A DNA stretch of 64,000 nt, taken from the NCBI GenBank assembly GCA_902543375.1, contig CACBYE010000006.1:35762-99761 (forward strand), in the 5' to 3' direction. Every line of letters starts with the position of its first letter. Positions within the stretch are counted from its first letter, which is position 1. A model generated the notes under the pieces. The model did not search any database, was not told the DNA's origin, and saw only the letters and a list, made by a program, of their open reading frames with translations. The stretch comes from an uncultured Pelagibacteraceae bacterium (GTDB taxonomy: Bacteria; Pseudomonadota; Alphaproteobacteria; Pelagibacterales; Pelagibacteraceae). The position numbers and the translations under genes were made by a program. Of this stretch, positions 56,464 to 64,000 are shown one piece after another.

Positions 56464-57456
56464 ATGAAACAATTTATAGATAAGATTAAAAATAAAGAAG
56501 ACCTCTCTTTTGAAGAAAGTAAGTCAGCTTTTGAATTATTAATGGAAGGTAAGGCAAATGAACAAGAAGTATTTGATTTTTTAACACTTTTATCCGCTAA
56601 AGGTGAAGTATCAAATGAGATTGCAGGGGGTGTTTACGTTCTAAGAAATAAATCAAAAAGAGTTAATGTACAAAATTGTGTCGATACATGTGGTACAGGT
56701 GGTGATGGAATGAACACACTCAATATTTCAACAGCTTCTGCATTATTACTTGCAAGCATGGGTGTTAAAGTAGCAAAACATGGAAATAAAGCGGTATCTT
56801 CTAAATGTGGATCTGGCGATGTTTTAGAGGCTTTAAATATAGAAATTAATTTAGAACCAAATGATATTGAGTCACAAATTGAAAAAAATAATTTTGGTTT
56901 TATGTTTGCACCAAATTATCATAGTGCAATGAAATACGTTGGGCCTACTAGAAAAAAAATTGGAAAAAGAACAATTTTTAATATGATTGGTCCTTTAAGT
57001 AGTCCAGCTTTAGTTAAAAGGCAAGTTGTTGGTGTTTTTGATAAAAAGTTATTAAATACATTTGCTAACGCTTTAAAAAGTTTAGATATCAAATTTGCAT
57101 GGATCGTTAATAGCGAAGACGGTTTAGATGAAATTTCACCTTATGCTAAAACAAATGTTATTCAATTAAAAAACAATATTATATCAGAAATCGTTATTGA
57201 TCCACAAGAATTAAATATAAATGCAGATAGATTTGAAAATCTTGTTGGTGATGATGCAAAATTTAATGCTAACAAAACGCTCGAAATATTTAAAGGTGAA
57301 GATAATGATTTTTCTAAAGCAGTATGTTTAAATGCTGCAGCAGGACTGATTGTTAATGAAACTTATGGAGAGTTTATTGAAGCATATAAAAATGCAAGAG
57401 AGCATATTTTATCAAATAAAGTTATTAAATATTTAGAGACTATTCAAAATGCCTGA
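56464..57456 (+). CDS. trpD: Anthranilate phosphoribosyltransferase
   Basis: 330 residues. PRPP-binding motif DTCGTGGDGMNTLNIST and KHGNKAVSSKCGSGDVLE are intact, with GPLSSPA further on. It attaches phosphoribose to anthranilate. It is 5 bases after trpG and overlaps trpC by 8 bases. Confidence 0.96.
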   Translation: MKQFIDKIKNKEDLSFEESKSAFELLMEGKANEQEVFDFLTLLSAKGEVSNEIAGGVYVLRNKSKRVNVQNCVDTCGTGGDGMNTLNISTASALLLASMGVKVAKHGNKAVSSKCGSGDVLEALNIEINLEPNDIESQIEKNNFGFMFAPNYHSAMKYVGPTRKKIGKRTIFNMIGPLSSPALVKRQVVGVFDKKLLNTFANALKSLDIKFAWIVNSEDGLDEISPYAKTNVIQLKNNIISEIVIDPQELNINADRFENLVGDDAKFNANKTLEIFKGEDNDFSKAVCLNAAAGLIVNETYGEFIEAYKNAREHILSNKVIKYLETIQNA

Positions 57457-58240
57457 AAATGTTCTCGAAAAAATAATTAAAAAGAAAATAGAAAAAATAG
57501 AAATTTCTAAAAAAAATATTTCAATAGGCTCATTAAATGAATTAATAGAGAAAAATAAAATGTTTATTAATTTTAAAGAAAATATTGAAAAAAATATTAA
57601 GGAAAATAAATTTTCAATTATTGCTGAGATCAAAAAAGCTAGTCCTTCTGCAGGTGTAATCATAAATGATTATAACCCTGTGAAAATAGCTAGTATATAC
57701 AATGATAATAAAGCTACTTGTTTATCTGTTTTGACTGAAGAAAATTTTTTTTTAGGAGATTTGAGACATATAAGTGAAATTAAACAGAATATTAATTTAC
57801 CAATTCTTTGTAAGGACTTTTTTGTTGATAAATTTCAAATCCCATTAGCAAAGAGTTATGGAGCAGATGCAATATTAATTATATTAGCTGGTGTAAGTGA
57901 AAGCCTTGCAAATGAGTTATATGAGGAAGCTTTAAAATTAAATATGTCTATTATAGTTGAGGTGCATACAGTTGAGGAAGCAAAACAAGCTTTAAAATTT
58001 GAAGATGCATTAATTGGTATCAATAATAGGAACTTAAAAACTCTTAAAACTGATATAAATACAACTTTTGATATTCATGATGTTTTGGTTAATCATAAAG
58101 GTCCATTAATTTCTGAGAGTGGAATAAAAACGAAAGATGAACTATTGGAGCTCTCAAATAAAACATCTATTAAAACTTTTCTAATTGGTGAATCACTTTT
58201 GAAAAATTTGGAAAATAATTCTATTTTCACAGTTCTTTAG
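57449..58240 (+). CDS. trpC: Indole-3-glycerol phosphate synthase
   Basis: 263 residues, TIM barrel. Catalytic Lys/Glu motifs IIAEIKKASPSAG, LCKDFFVDKFQI, IEVHTVEEA and GINNRNLKTL, and the phosphate loop ISESGI. It forms the indole ring. In other alphaproteobacteria moaC and moeA often lie between trpC and lexA; both are absent here, where only 88 bases separate trpC from lexA. Confidence 0.96.
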   Translation: MPENVLEKIIKKKIEKIEISKKNISIGSLNELIEKNKMFINFKENIEKNIKENKFSIIAEIKKASPSAGVIINDYNPVKIASIYNDNKATCLSVLTEENFFLGDLRHISEIKQNINLPILCKDFFVDKFQIPLAKSYGADAILIILAGVSESLANELYEEALKLNMSIIVEVHTVEEAKQALKFEDALIGINNRNLKTLKTDINTTFDIHDVLVNHKGPLISESGIKTKDELLELSNKTSIKTFLIGESLLKNLENNSIFTVL

Positions 58241-58289
58241 TCAAATAGTTCCCTATTTTATTAGGTTTTTTACTATTGTGAATTGAAAA

Positions 58290-58304
58290 GAACTTTTGTA
58301 GAAC
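58290..58304. promoter_or_regulatory. SOS box upstream of lexA
   Basis: GAAC-TTTTGTA-GAAC is the reverse complement of GTTC-N7-GTTC, the LexA operator of alphaproteobacteria. It lies 25 bases before the lexA start, next to a possible -10 (TACGATAT, 58313-58320), so LexA should repress its own gene. Confidence 0.85.
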
Positions 58305-58328
58305 AGATTTTGTACGATATTTGTTCTT

Positions 58329-59006
58329 ATGCTTACAAAAAAACAAAAAAACCTGCTTTTATTTATCAACAAAAAGTTGAGAAGCTCTGGTGTTTCTCCA
58401 TCTTATGAAGAAATGAAAGCTTCATTAAACCTTAAATCTAAGTCTGGAATTCATAGACTTATAAGTGCATTAGAAGAGAGAGGTTTTATCAAAAGACTTG
58501 CTCATAAAGCAAGAGCATTAGAAGTAATTAAATTGCCAGAAACGGCTTCTGCAAACGACATTTATAACAGTTTTTCACCAAGTGTTATTAAAGGTGGTTT
58601 AGATGAGGAAAATTTATCATCAGATGATGCTGAGGTACCAGTTTTAGGAAAAATTGCTGCTGGAACACCTGTTGAAGCTATTCAAAATGAGGTTTCAAGA
58701 ATACCTTTGCCAAGTAATTTAGAGAAAAATGGAGATTATTTTGGTTTAAAAGTTCAAGGGGACTCGATGATCGAAGCTGGAATTCATGAAGGTGATACAG
58801 TAATCATTAAAAGAACAGATACAGCTGACAATGGAAAAATTGTTGTTGCTCTAATTGATGAGCATGAAGCAATGTTAAAAAGAATTAGAAAAAAAGGTAA
58901 AGTTGTTGCATTAGAAAGTGCCAATAAGAATTACGAAACTAAAATTTTTGGCCCTGATAGAGTAAAAGTTCAGGGTGTATTAGTATCTTTATATAGAAAC
59001 TTCTAA
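58329..59006 (+). CDS. lexA: LexA repressor
   Basis: 225 residues. Winged helix at about 1-65 ([23 protein letters not shown]) and a C-terminal S24 peptidase domain. The autocleavage site Ala-Gly is in [12 protein letters not shown], the catalytic Ser in [11 protein letters not shown] and the Lys in EAMLKRIRK. RecA-induced self-cleavage derepresses the SOS genes. An alphaproteobacterial SOS box precedes it. gltX follows after 22 bases and may be read through from the lexA promoter. Confidence 0.96.
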   Translation: MLTKKQKNLLLFINKKLRSSGVSPSYEEMKASLNLKSKSGIHRLISALEERGFIKRLAHKARALEVIKLPETASANDIYNSFSPSVIKGGLDEENLSSDDAEVPVLGKIAAGTPVEAIQNEVSRIPLPSNLEKNGDYFGLKVQGDSMIEAGIHEGDTVIIKRTDTADNGKIVVALIDEHEAMLKRIRKKGKVVALESANKNYETKIFGPDRVKVQGVLVSLYRNF

Positions 59007-59028
59007 AAAAATAGTCTAAACCATTTTA

Positions 59029-60426
59029 ATGAAAAAAGTAGCAACTAGATTTGCTCCCTCCCCTACTGGTGCATTACATATTGGTGGTGTTAGAACAGCT
59101 TTATTTAATTGGTTATATTCCAAAAATCAAAATGGTAAATTTTTCTTAAGAGTAGAGGATACAGATAAAGAAAGATCTAAAGATGAATATAAAGATCAAA
59201 TAATACAATCTCTTAAATGGATTGGAATTAACTATGATGGAGAGGAATATATTCAATCAGAAAAAGTAGACGACCACATAAAAGTTGCAAATGAGCTTCT
59301 TAAAAATGGTCATGCATATAAATGTTATTGTTCAAGTGAAGAAATAGAAGAACAAAAAAAAAGAGCAAGGCAGAAAAAGACTCCCTATATCTACGATAGA
59401 AAATGGAGAGATAAAAAAGATTCTGATGCTCCCAAAGATATTAAACCTGTCATAAGATTTAAAAGTAAGATTGATGGAACATCAGTATTGAAAGATTTAG
59501 TTCAAGGTGATGTCGAAATAGAAAATAATACTATTGAAGATTTTGTTATCTTAAGAAACGACGGAACTCCTACATATAATTTATCAGCATCTGTAGACGA
59601 CCACCAAATGAATATGACACATATTATTAGAGGCGATGATCATAAAATAAATACCTTCAAACAAATACAAATTTATCAGGCTATGAAATGGGAATTACCC
59701 TCATTTGCTCACATACCATTGATACATACAATAGAAGGAAAGAAACTATCAAAGCGAGATCAGGCTTCTACATTAGATGATTATTCCAAAATAGGTATCA
59801 TGCCAGATGCTCTTCGAAATTACCTTTTAAGACTAGGTTGGTCTTACAAAGATAAGGAAATATTTACATTAGAGGAAAGTATAAAATTTTTTAGTTTAGA
59901 AGGTATCGGTAAATCTCCCTCTAAACTTGATATGAGTAGAATTTTGTCAATGAACGAACATTATATTAAGAATATTAATGAAAATGATTTATTCAATCAA
60001 TTAACTGGATATTGCAAATTATATAAGAGAGAAATTCTATCAGATAAAAAAGATAAGATTAAAAAATCTCTTACTTTCTTGAAAAATAAAGCAAAAACTT
60101 TAGAGGATATATTTAATAATGGTCAATATATCATAAAAGATAAGGTCGATTTTAACAAGGATGATCTTAAATTAATTGACGATAAAGCAAGAAAAGTAAT
60201 TTCTGATTTTAAGAATCAATTTGAAAAAATAGACCTGCCTTCTAGAGAAATTTTAGAACCAATAGTAAACGAGCTTATAAAATCGCATGAAACAAACTTT
60301 AAGGGTGTTGGACAACCACTAAGGATTGCACTAACTGGTTCAAAGTTTGGGCCTGGTATATATGATATTATTTTATCATTAGGAAAGGAAGAAGTCCAAA
60401 AACGATTAAGCGTTCAGATAACTTGA
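59029..60426 (+). CDS. gltX: Glutamyl-tRNA synthetase
   Basis: 465 residues, class I synthetase. HIGH-type motif APSPTGALHIGGVRTAL at the N-terminus and KLSKR near residue 243. Discriminating or non-discriminating GluRS (charging tRNA-Gln as well) cannot be decided by reading. In many relatives gltA follows; here lpxB converges directly, overlapping the gltX end by 21 bases, so the two proteins share 3' coding sequence on opposite strands. Confidence 0.96.
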   Translation: MKKVATRFAPSPTGALHIGGVRTALFNWLYSKNQNGKFFLRVEDTDKERSKDEYKDQIIQSLKWIGINYDGEEYIQSEKVDDHIKVANELLKNGHAYKCYCSSEEIEEQKKRARQKKTPYIYDRKWRDKKDSDAPKDIKPVIRFKSKIDGTSVLKDLVQGDVEIENNTIEDFVILRNDGTPTYNLSASVDDHQMNMTHIIRGDDHKINTFKQIQIYQAMKWELPSFAHIPLIHTIEGKKLSKRDQASTLDDYSKIGIMPDALRNYLLRLGWSYKDKEIFTLEESIKFFSLEGIGKSPSKLDMSRILSMNEHYIKNINENDLFNQLTGYCKLYKREILSDKKDKIKKSLTFLKNKAKTLEDIFNNGQYIIKDKVDFNKDDLKLIDDKARKVISDFKNQFEKIDLPSREILEPIVNELIKSHETNFKGVGQPLRIALTGSKFGPGIYDIILSLGKEEVQKRLSVQIT

Positions 60427-61542
60427 AACTACTGCTGAGGCTTCTGAAGATGAAGAAGTTTTAGATTTGATCTCATTTAAAGTATTGTTCACATCAAAGA
60501 TTTGTTTTTTCATAAACTCAGGGTTTTTTAAAAAATATACTACAGATCTAAAAATTTCTTTTGGATTACATTCTTTTTGAATTAATTCTGGAATTATTTC
60601 TTTTTGATTAATTATATTAATTATATTTGCATATTTTGTTTTTACTAAAAATTTTACAATTAAAAAATTGATAAAATTCATTTTATAAATAATAATAGAT
60701 GGAACTTTTGCATTACAAATTTCAAGAGAAACAGTTCCTGATTTTGCTACAGCAAATATAGAATTTGACAGTATTTTTGATTTTATATTCTCGTCAGATA
60801 TGACTTCAACATTATTGTAGTTTGTTTTTTTAATCTCATCTTTTATTAAATCTTTGTTTCGATCAGTCGCATGAAAAACAAAATTGTATTCGTTGAATTT
60901 TTCATTCATTAATTTAATAAAGTTTACTAAAATTGGTAAAAGAATGTTGGTTTCAGATGTCCGGCTTCCAGCAAATAAAGATATAATCTTTTTATTGTCA
61001 TCAATTATATTTGATAAATTTGTTTTAAAATTTTCTTTATTTTCAATTAATGGATGACCAACGAAAGTGTTCTTAATATTTTCTTCATCAAAGTATTTCT
61101 TTTCAAAATTAAATAATAATAAAACATGGTCTAAAAACTTTTTAAAATTCTTAACCCTACCTTCTCGCCATACCCATACTTGTGGTGCAACATAATGTAT
61201 TGTTTTAATATTGGGATTTATACTTTTTACTTTTTCAGCAACTCTTAGCGTGAAATCCGGACTATCTACACTGAATAGAATATCAGGATTAAATTTAATT
61301 ATTTTTTTTACAGTATCATTTATTTTATTTCTAATTTTAAATAAATTCAAAATAACACTAGTAAAACCAATGTAGGTTACCTCCTTAAGATCATATATTG
61401 ATTTAACACCAATTTTGTTTAAATGAGAGCCTCCAACACTTAAATATTCTATATCTGAGCGACTTTGTTTAAGCTTTGTAACAACTGTAGATGCTAATTT
61501 ATCTCCAGAAGGTTCACCCGTTAATATAAAAATTTTTTTCAT
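60406..61542 (-). CDS. lpxB: Lipid A disaccharide synthase
   Basis: 378 residues, GT19 family. It joins UDP-2,3-diacylglucosamine and lipid X to the lipid A disaccharide. Motifs ILTGEPSGDKLAS at the start, IHYVAPQVWVWREGRVK and SLFAGSRTSE are typical. It overlaps lpxI by 4 bases upstream and gltX by 21 bases at the 3' end. Confidence 0.95.
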   Translation of the reverse strand: MKKIFILTGEPSGDKLASTVVTKLKQSRSDIEYLSVGGSHLNKIGVKSIYDLKEVTYIGFTSVILNLFKIRNKINDTVKKIIKFNPDILFSVDSPDFTLRVAEKVKSINPNIKTIHYVAPQVWVWREGRVKNFKKFLDHVLLLFNFEKKYFDEENIKNTFVGHPLIENKENFKTNLSNIIDDNKKIISLFAGSRTSETNILLPILVNFIKLMNEKFNEYNFVFHATDRNKDLIKDEIKKTNYNNVEVISDENIKSKILSNSIFAVAKSGTVSLEICNAKVPSIIIYKMNFINFLIVKFLVKTKYANIINIINQKEIIPELIQKECNPKEIFRSVVYFLKNPEFMKKQIFDVNNTLNEIKSKTSSSSEASAVVSSYLNA

Positions 61543-62333
61543 TTTACTGATATAAACATCTTATTTTCATTAGCAAAACTAATACATTTTTTTTTATCTA
61601 AAAATATATGTTGTTTAGCCTTTACAGCAATGCCTTTTAACCCAGCTGTCTTACTTTGTTTTAACGTTTTTAAACCAATGGTAGGTAAGTCAACTCTTAG
61701 GTCTTGTTTCTTTTTTGGAAACTTAACTAAAACACCATGGTTTCGAAATTTCTTACTTTTGCTTTTTTCAAGCATTTTTTTAGTTCCACCTTTTCCCTCT
61801 ATTGAAATTACTTTTTTATTTCTGACTACTACAGCTTGGCTGTAATTATATTCTCTTAAATTATTAAGTATTTTAATACCTTTTTTAATATCTAATTGAT
61901 CAGTATCATTTGGTTTAATTTTTGAGTAATTTCCCTTTTTAAGAGTAAGCTCCGGATTAAATTTAAGAGAATTTACAGTTTTTATCTTATTTTGAGCCAA
62001 TATTTTTATAATTTCTTTCAGAATTGCAGCATCACCAAGCTTTGATGCTTTGATAATTCTTGGGATATAATAAATTCCTTTAAAGTCCAATCTTAACTTT
62101 GAAAAGTTTGGCTTGTTAACTTTACCTGCGAATAAAACTTTTTTACAACTGTTTTCCTTAAGGATATTAATTATTTTACCAAATTGACCTATAGAAACCA
62201 CATGAGATTTTCTATCTTTTTTAAATTTCTTAGATGTAGATAAATCTATTATTAGGTACTTTATTTTTCTTTTCTTAATTATTTTAAGTATTTTATTTGG
62301 AAAATCTGTATCACCAAAAATTAATCCTATCAT
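61539..62333 (-). CDS. lpxI: UDP-2,3-diacylglucosamine pyrophosphatase LpxI
   Basis: 264 residues, DUF1009/LpxI family, the enzyme that replaces LpxH in alphaproteobacteria. The N-terminal motif IGLIFGDTDFP and the C-terminal VDLPTIGLKTLKQSKTAGLKGIAVKA region match. Its position between lpxA and lpxB is conserved. Its presence means the metallophosphoesterase at 25.6 kb is not required as LpxH. Confidence 0.93.
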   Translation of the reverse strand: MIGLIFGDTDFPNKILKIIKKRKIKYLIIDLSTSKKFKKDRKSHVVSIGQFGKIINILKENSCKKVLFAGKVNKPNFSKLRLDFKGIYYIPRIIKASKLGDAAILKEIIKILAQNKIKTVNSLKFNPELTLKKGNYSKIKPNDTDQLDIKKGIKILNNLREYNYSQAVVVRNKKVISIEGKGGTKKMLEKSKSKKFRNHGVLVKFPKKKQDLRVDLPTIGLKTLKQSKTAGLKGIAVKAKQHIFLDKKKCISFANENKMFISVK

Positions 62334-62334
62334 C

Positions 62335-63111
62335 TTATGAAAATGGAGTACAAATAGATCTTTTTTTATCCTTAGTAATAAATTCTATTACCTCTTTAAC
62401 TAATGGATTATCCTGAAATGAACCATTTAATTTGGTTATATTTTCATTAATATTTTTGGTAGCAAAAATCTCCTTATACGCCTCGCTTAATCCTAAAATA
62501 TCCTTATTTTCAAATTTAGCTCTTCTTAAGCCTATTAGATTTAATCCTTGTAATGAGTTTCTATTTCCTGTTGATAATCCATACGGAATAACATCGTTTA
62601 ACACACCAGTCATTCCTCCAATCATCGCCATTTTACCGATTCTTGTAAACTGTTGAACAGCAGAATTCCCGCCAATAACCACGTTATCTTCTATAATAGC
62701 GTGACCACCTAAAGGTACATTGTTTGCTATAATTACATTATTACCTACCTGACAATCATGAGCTATGTGGGATGAAATCATAAATAAACAATTATTTCCA
62801 ATTATAGTCTTACCTCCACCACCAATAGTTCCAGGATTTATTGTTACATATTCTCTTATTTTATTATTATCTCCAATCACCAAACTTGTTTCTTCACCAT
62901 TATATTTTAAATCTTGAGGATCATTAATTGAAACAAATGGATAAATCTTATTACCTCTTCCAATTTTAACATTTCCAGTGATGCTTACATGCGATTGAAT
63001 TTCTGTATTGCCTCCAATTTCTACATTTGGACCAATAATAGAATATGCTCCAATTTTAACACCAGAATGAACTTTTGCAGCTTTATTAATTATTGCTGTT
63101 TTATCTATCAT
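62335..63111 (-). CDS. lpxA: UDP-N-acetylglucosamine acyltransferase
   Basis: 258 residues. Left-handed beta-helix made of hexapeptide repeats (about 1-190) with the active-site His in SSHIAHDCQVGNN, followed by a helical C-terminal domain. It starts lipid A synthesis by adding a hydroxyacyl chain to UDP-GlcNAc. It overlaps lpxD by 4 bases; the fabZ gene normally found between lpxD and lpxA is missing here. Confidence 0.95.
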   Translation of the reverse strand: MIDKTAIINKAAKVHSGVKIGAYSIIGPNVEIGGNTEIQSHVSITGNVKIGRGNKIYPFVSINDPQDLKYNGEETSLVIGDNNKIREYVTINPGTIGGGGKTIIGNNCLFMISSHIAHDCQVGNNVIIANNVPLGGHAIIEDNVVIGGNSAVQQFTRIGKMAMIGGMTGVLNDVIPYGLSTGNRNSLQGLNLIGLRRAKFENKDILGLSEAYKEIFATKNINENITKLNGSFQDNPLVKEVIEFITKDKKRSICTPFS

Positions 63112-64000
63112 TTATTTTCCCTAATAAATTTTTTCAAATCTTTTGCTGGATAACCCATTACTTTAGAATTATCAGGAATATTCTTTATAACTCCACTCCC
63201 ACCACCTATTTGCACATTGCTACCAATCTTAAGATGACCTGAGATTCCTGCCTGACCTCCTATCATAACGTTATTACCTAAAATAGAACTTCCAGCAAAT
63301 CCTACTTGTCCAGCAATAATGCAATTCTCACCAATTTTAACATTGTGAGCTATGTGAATTTGATTATCTAAATATGTATTTTTTCCTATTATTGTGTTTG
63401 AAAGTGAACCTCTATCTATTGTAGATCCGCAACCTATTTCAACGTTATCTTCAATGATTACAATACCTATCTGAGGATACCTAAAATTGTTATCTTTATT
63501 CGGAAAAAAACCAAATCCTTTTTTTCCAATCACACAACCATCTAAAATATGAACATTATTTTTAATTAATGAATTTCTAATAACTACATTTGATCCAATA
63601 GAACAATTATCACCTATATTCACATTTTTTTCTATGATTGAATTATGACCAATTAAACAATTAGTACCAATCTTTACATTTTCACCAATAAGTACATTTT
63701 TTCCAAATTTAACTTTATCTTTAAATTCTGTCTCATAAATATTTTTAACAGTGTTATCATAATCATCAGTAATAGAATCTGGATAAAAAATTTTTGTTAT
63801 TTTAGCAACATGTAATAAGACTTTATCAGTAATGATAGCCTTACAGTTATTTGGCAAAAATGATTGAAAATTTTCAGATGTTAAACAATAAGAAGCTTTG
63901 GTTTTTGATGCTAAATCAGTGTATTTTTTTGAGTGAAGGAAAGTTATTTCATTTTTTTTAGATGAATTAAGATCTTTAATATCAGTAATTTGATCATCTG
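63108..64000 (-). CDS. lpxD: UDP-3-O-acylglucosamine N-acyltransferase, partial (5' end beyond window)
   Basis: About 297 codons are present and the frame stays open to the window edge, so the true start lies beyond base 64000. A TTG at 63857 is not the start: upstream in the same frame the sequence encodes the conserved N-terminal LpxD domain (NEITFLHSKKYTDLA). The remainder is a hexapeptide-repeat beta-helix with the catalytic His in QIHIAHNVKIGEN. It adds the second, N-linked acyl chain in lipid A synthesis. Family length is about 340 residues, so about 40 residues are missing. Confidence 0.93.
   Translation of the reverse strand, partial: DDQITDIKDLNSSKKNEITFLHSKKYTDLASKTKASYCLTSENFQSFLPNNCKAIITDKVLLHVAKITKIFYPDSITDDYDNTVKNIYETEFKDKVKFGKNVLIGENVKIGTNCLIGHNSIIEKNVNIGDNCSIGSNVVIRNSLIKNNVHILDGCVIGKKGFGFFPNKDNNFRYPQIGIVIIEDNVEIGCGSTIDRGSLSNTIIGKNTYLDNQIHIAHNVKIGENCIIAGQVGFAGSSILGNNVMIGGQAGISGHLKIGSNVQIGGGSGVIKNIPDNSKVMGYPAKDLKKFIRENK

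Noticed and set aside
63108..63857. A shorter lpxD starting at TTG 63857
   Set aside because: The frame is open upstream to the window edge and encodes the conserved LpxD N-terminal domain, so this is an internal codon.

Overview
The window looks like the chromosome of a streamlined, very AT-rich marine alphaproteobacterium of the SAR11 type (Pelagibacterales). The evidence is short proteins rich in Lys, Asn and Ile, genes that abut or overlap by 1-20 bases almost everywhere, no gene-free stretch above 300 bases, and alphaproteobacterial gene order: tpiA-secG-pyrG-kdsA-eno-ftsB, ppiD-trpEGDC-lexA-gltX, ntrYX-trkA and lpxD-lpxA-lpxI-lpxB. An alphaproteobacterial SOS box (GTTC-N7-GTTC type) precedes lexA. 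I see no rRNA, IS element, prophage, CRISPR array or other mobile DNA. The species assignment is inference; no search was run.

Layout. 1-4.4 kb: start of nagZ, a small membrane protein, argS, dgt, and divergently erpA-xthA. 4.4-7.85 kb: a zinc-uptake locus (znuA divergent from znuCB-zur) with two tandem Zur operators and a His-rich ZnuA. 7.9-10.2 kb: a circularly permuted ATP-grasp protein divergent from Anbu, a proteasome-like peptidase. 10.2-12.0 kb: an arsenate-detoxification operon (small membrane protein, arsC, aquaporin, NUDIX) with a possible Pho box. 12.1-12.5 kb: a lysine-rich coiled-coil peptide and strong inverted repeats.

12.5-27.4 kb is a phosphate-starvation island: ppx, ppk, sixA, phoB, phoU, pstBACS, an unknown exported protein, phoR, a glycosyltransferase (Agt-like), a PlcP-like metallophosphoesterase and a diacylglycerol-kinase-like gene. 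Direct repeats with 11-base spacing resembling Pho boxes lie upstream of pstS and in the plcP/kinase divergent region. Together these suggest phosphate capture, polyphosphate storage, and replacement of phospholipids by glycolipids under one regulator.

27.4-33 kb: manC, ilvD, valS, tRNA-Cys, tRNA-Asn. 33.3-38.5 kb: an XRE regulator, the aapJQMP amino-acid ABC transporter, tRNA-Arg. 38.5-44.4 kb: ntrY-ntrX-trkA-trkH; NtrX lacks the sigma-54 contact motif and carries an altered Walker B. 44.5-46.5 kb: ispDF-pgpA-pncC. 46.5-53 kb: a coq10-like gene, lipA, ftsB, eno, kdsA, pyrG, secG, tpiA. 53-60.4 kb: ppiD-like, trpEGDC, lexA, gltX. 60.4-64 kb: lpxB, lpxI, lpxA and lpxD, which runs off the window.

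A recurrent design is an intrinsic terminator directly after the substrate-binding-protein gene (pstS, aapJ) and before the permease genes, which probably gives binding protein in excess. The most interesting parts are the Pho/lipid-remodelling/arsenate grouping, the Anbu-ATP-grasp pair without its usual partners, and the divergent NtrX.
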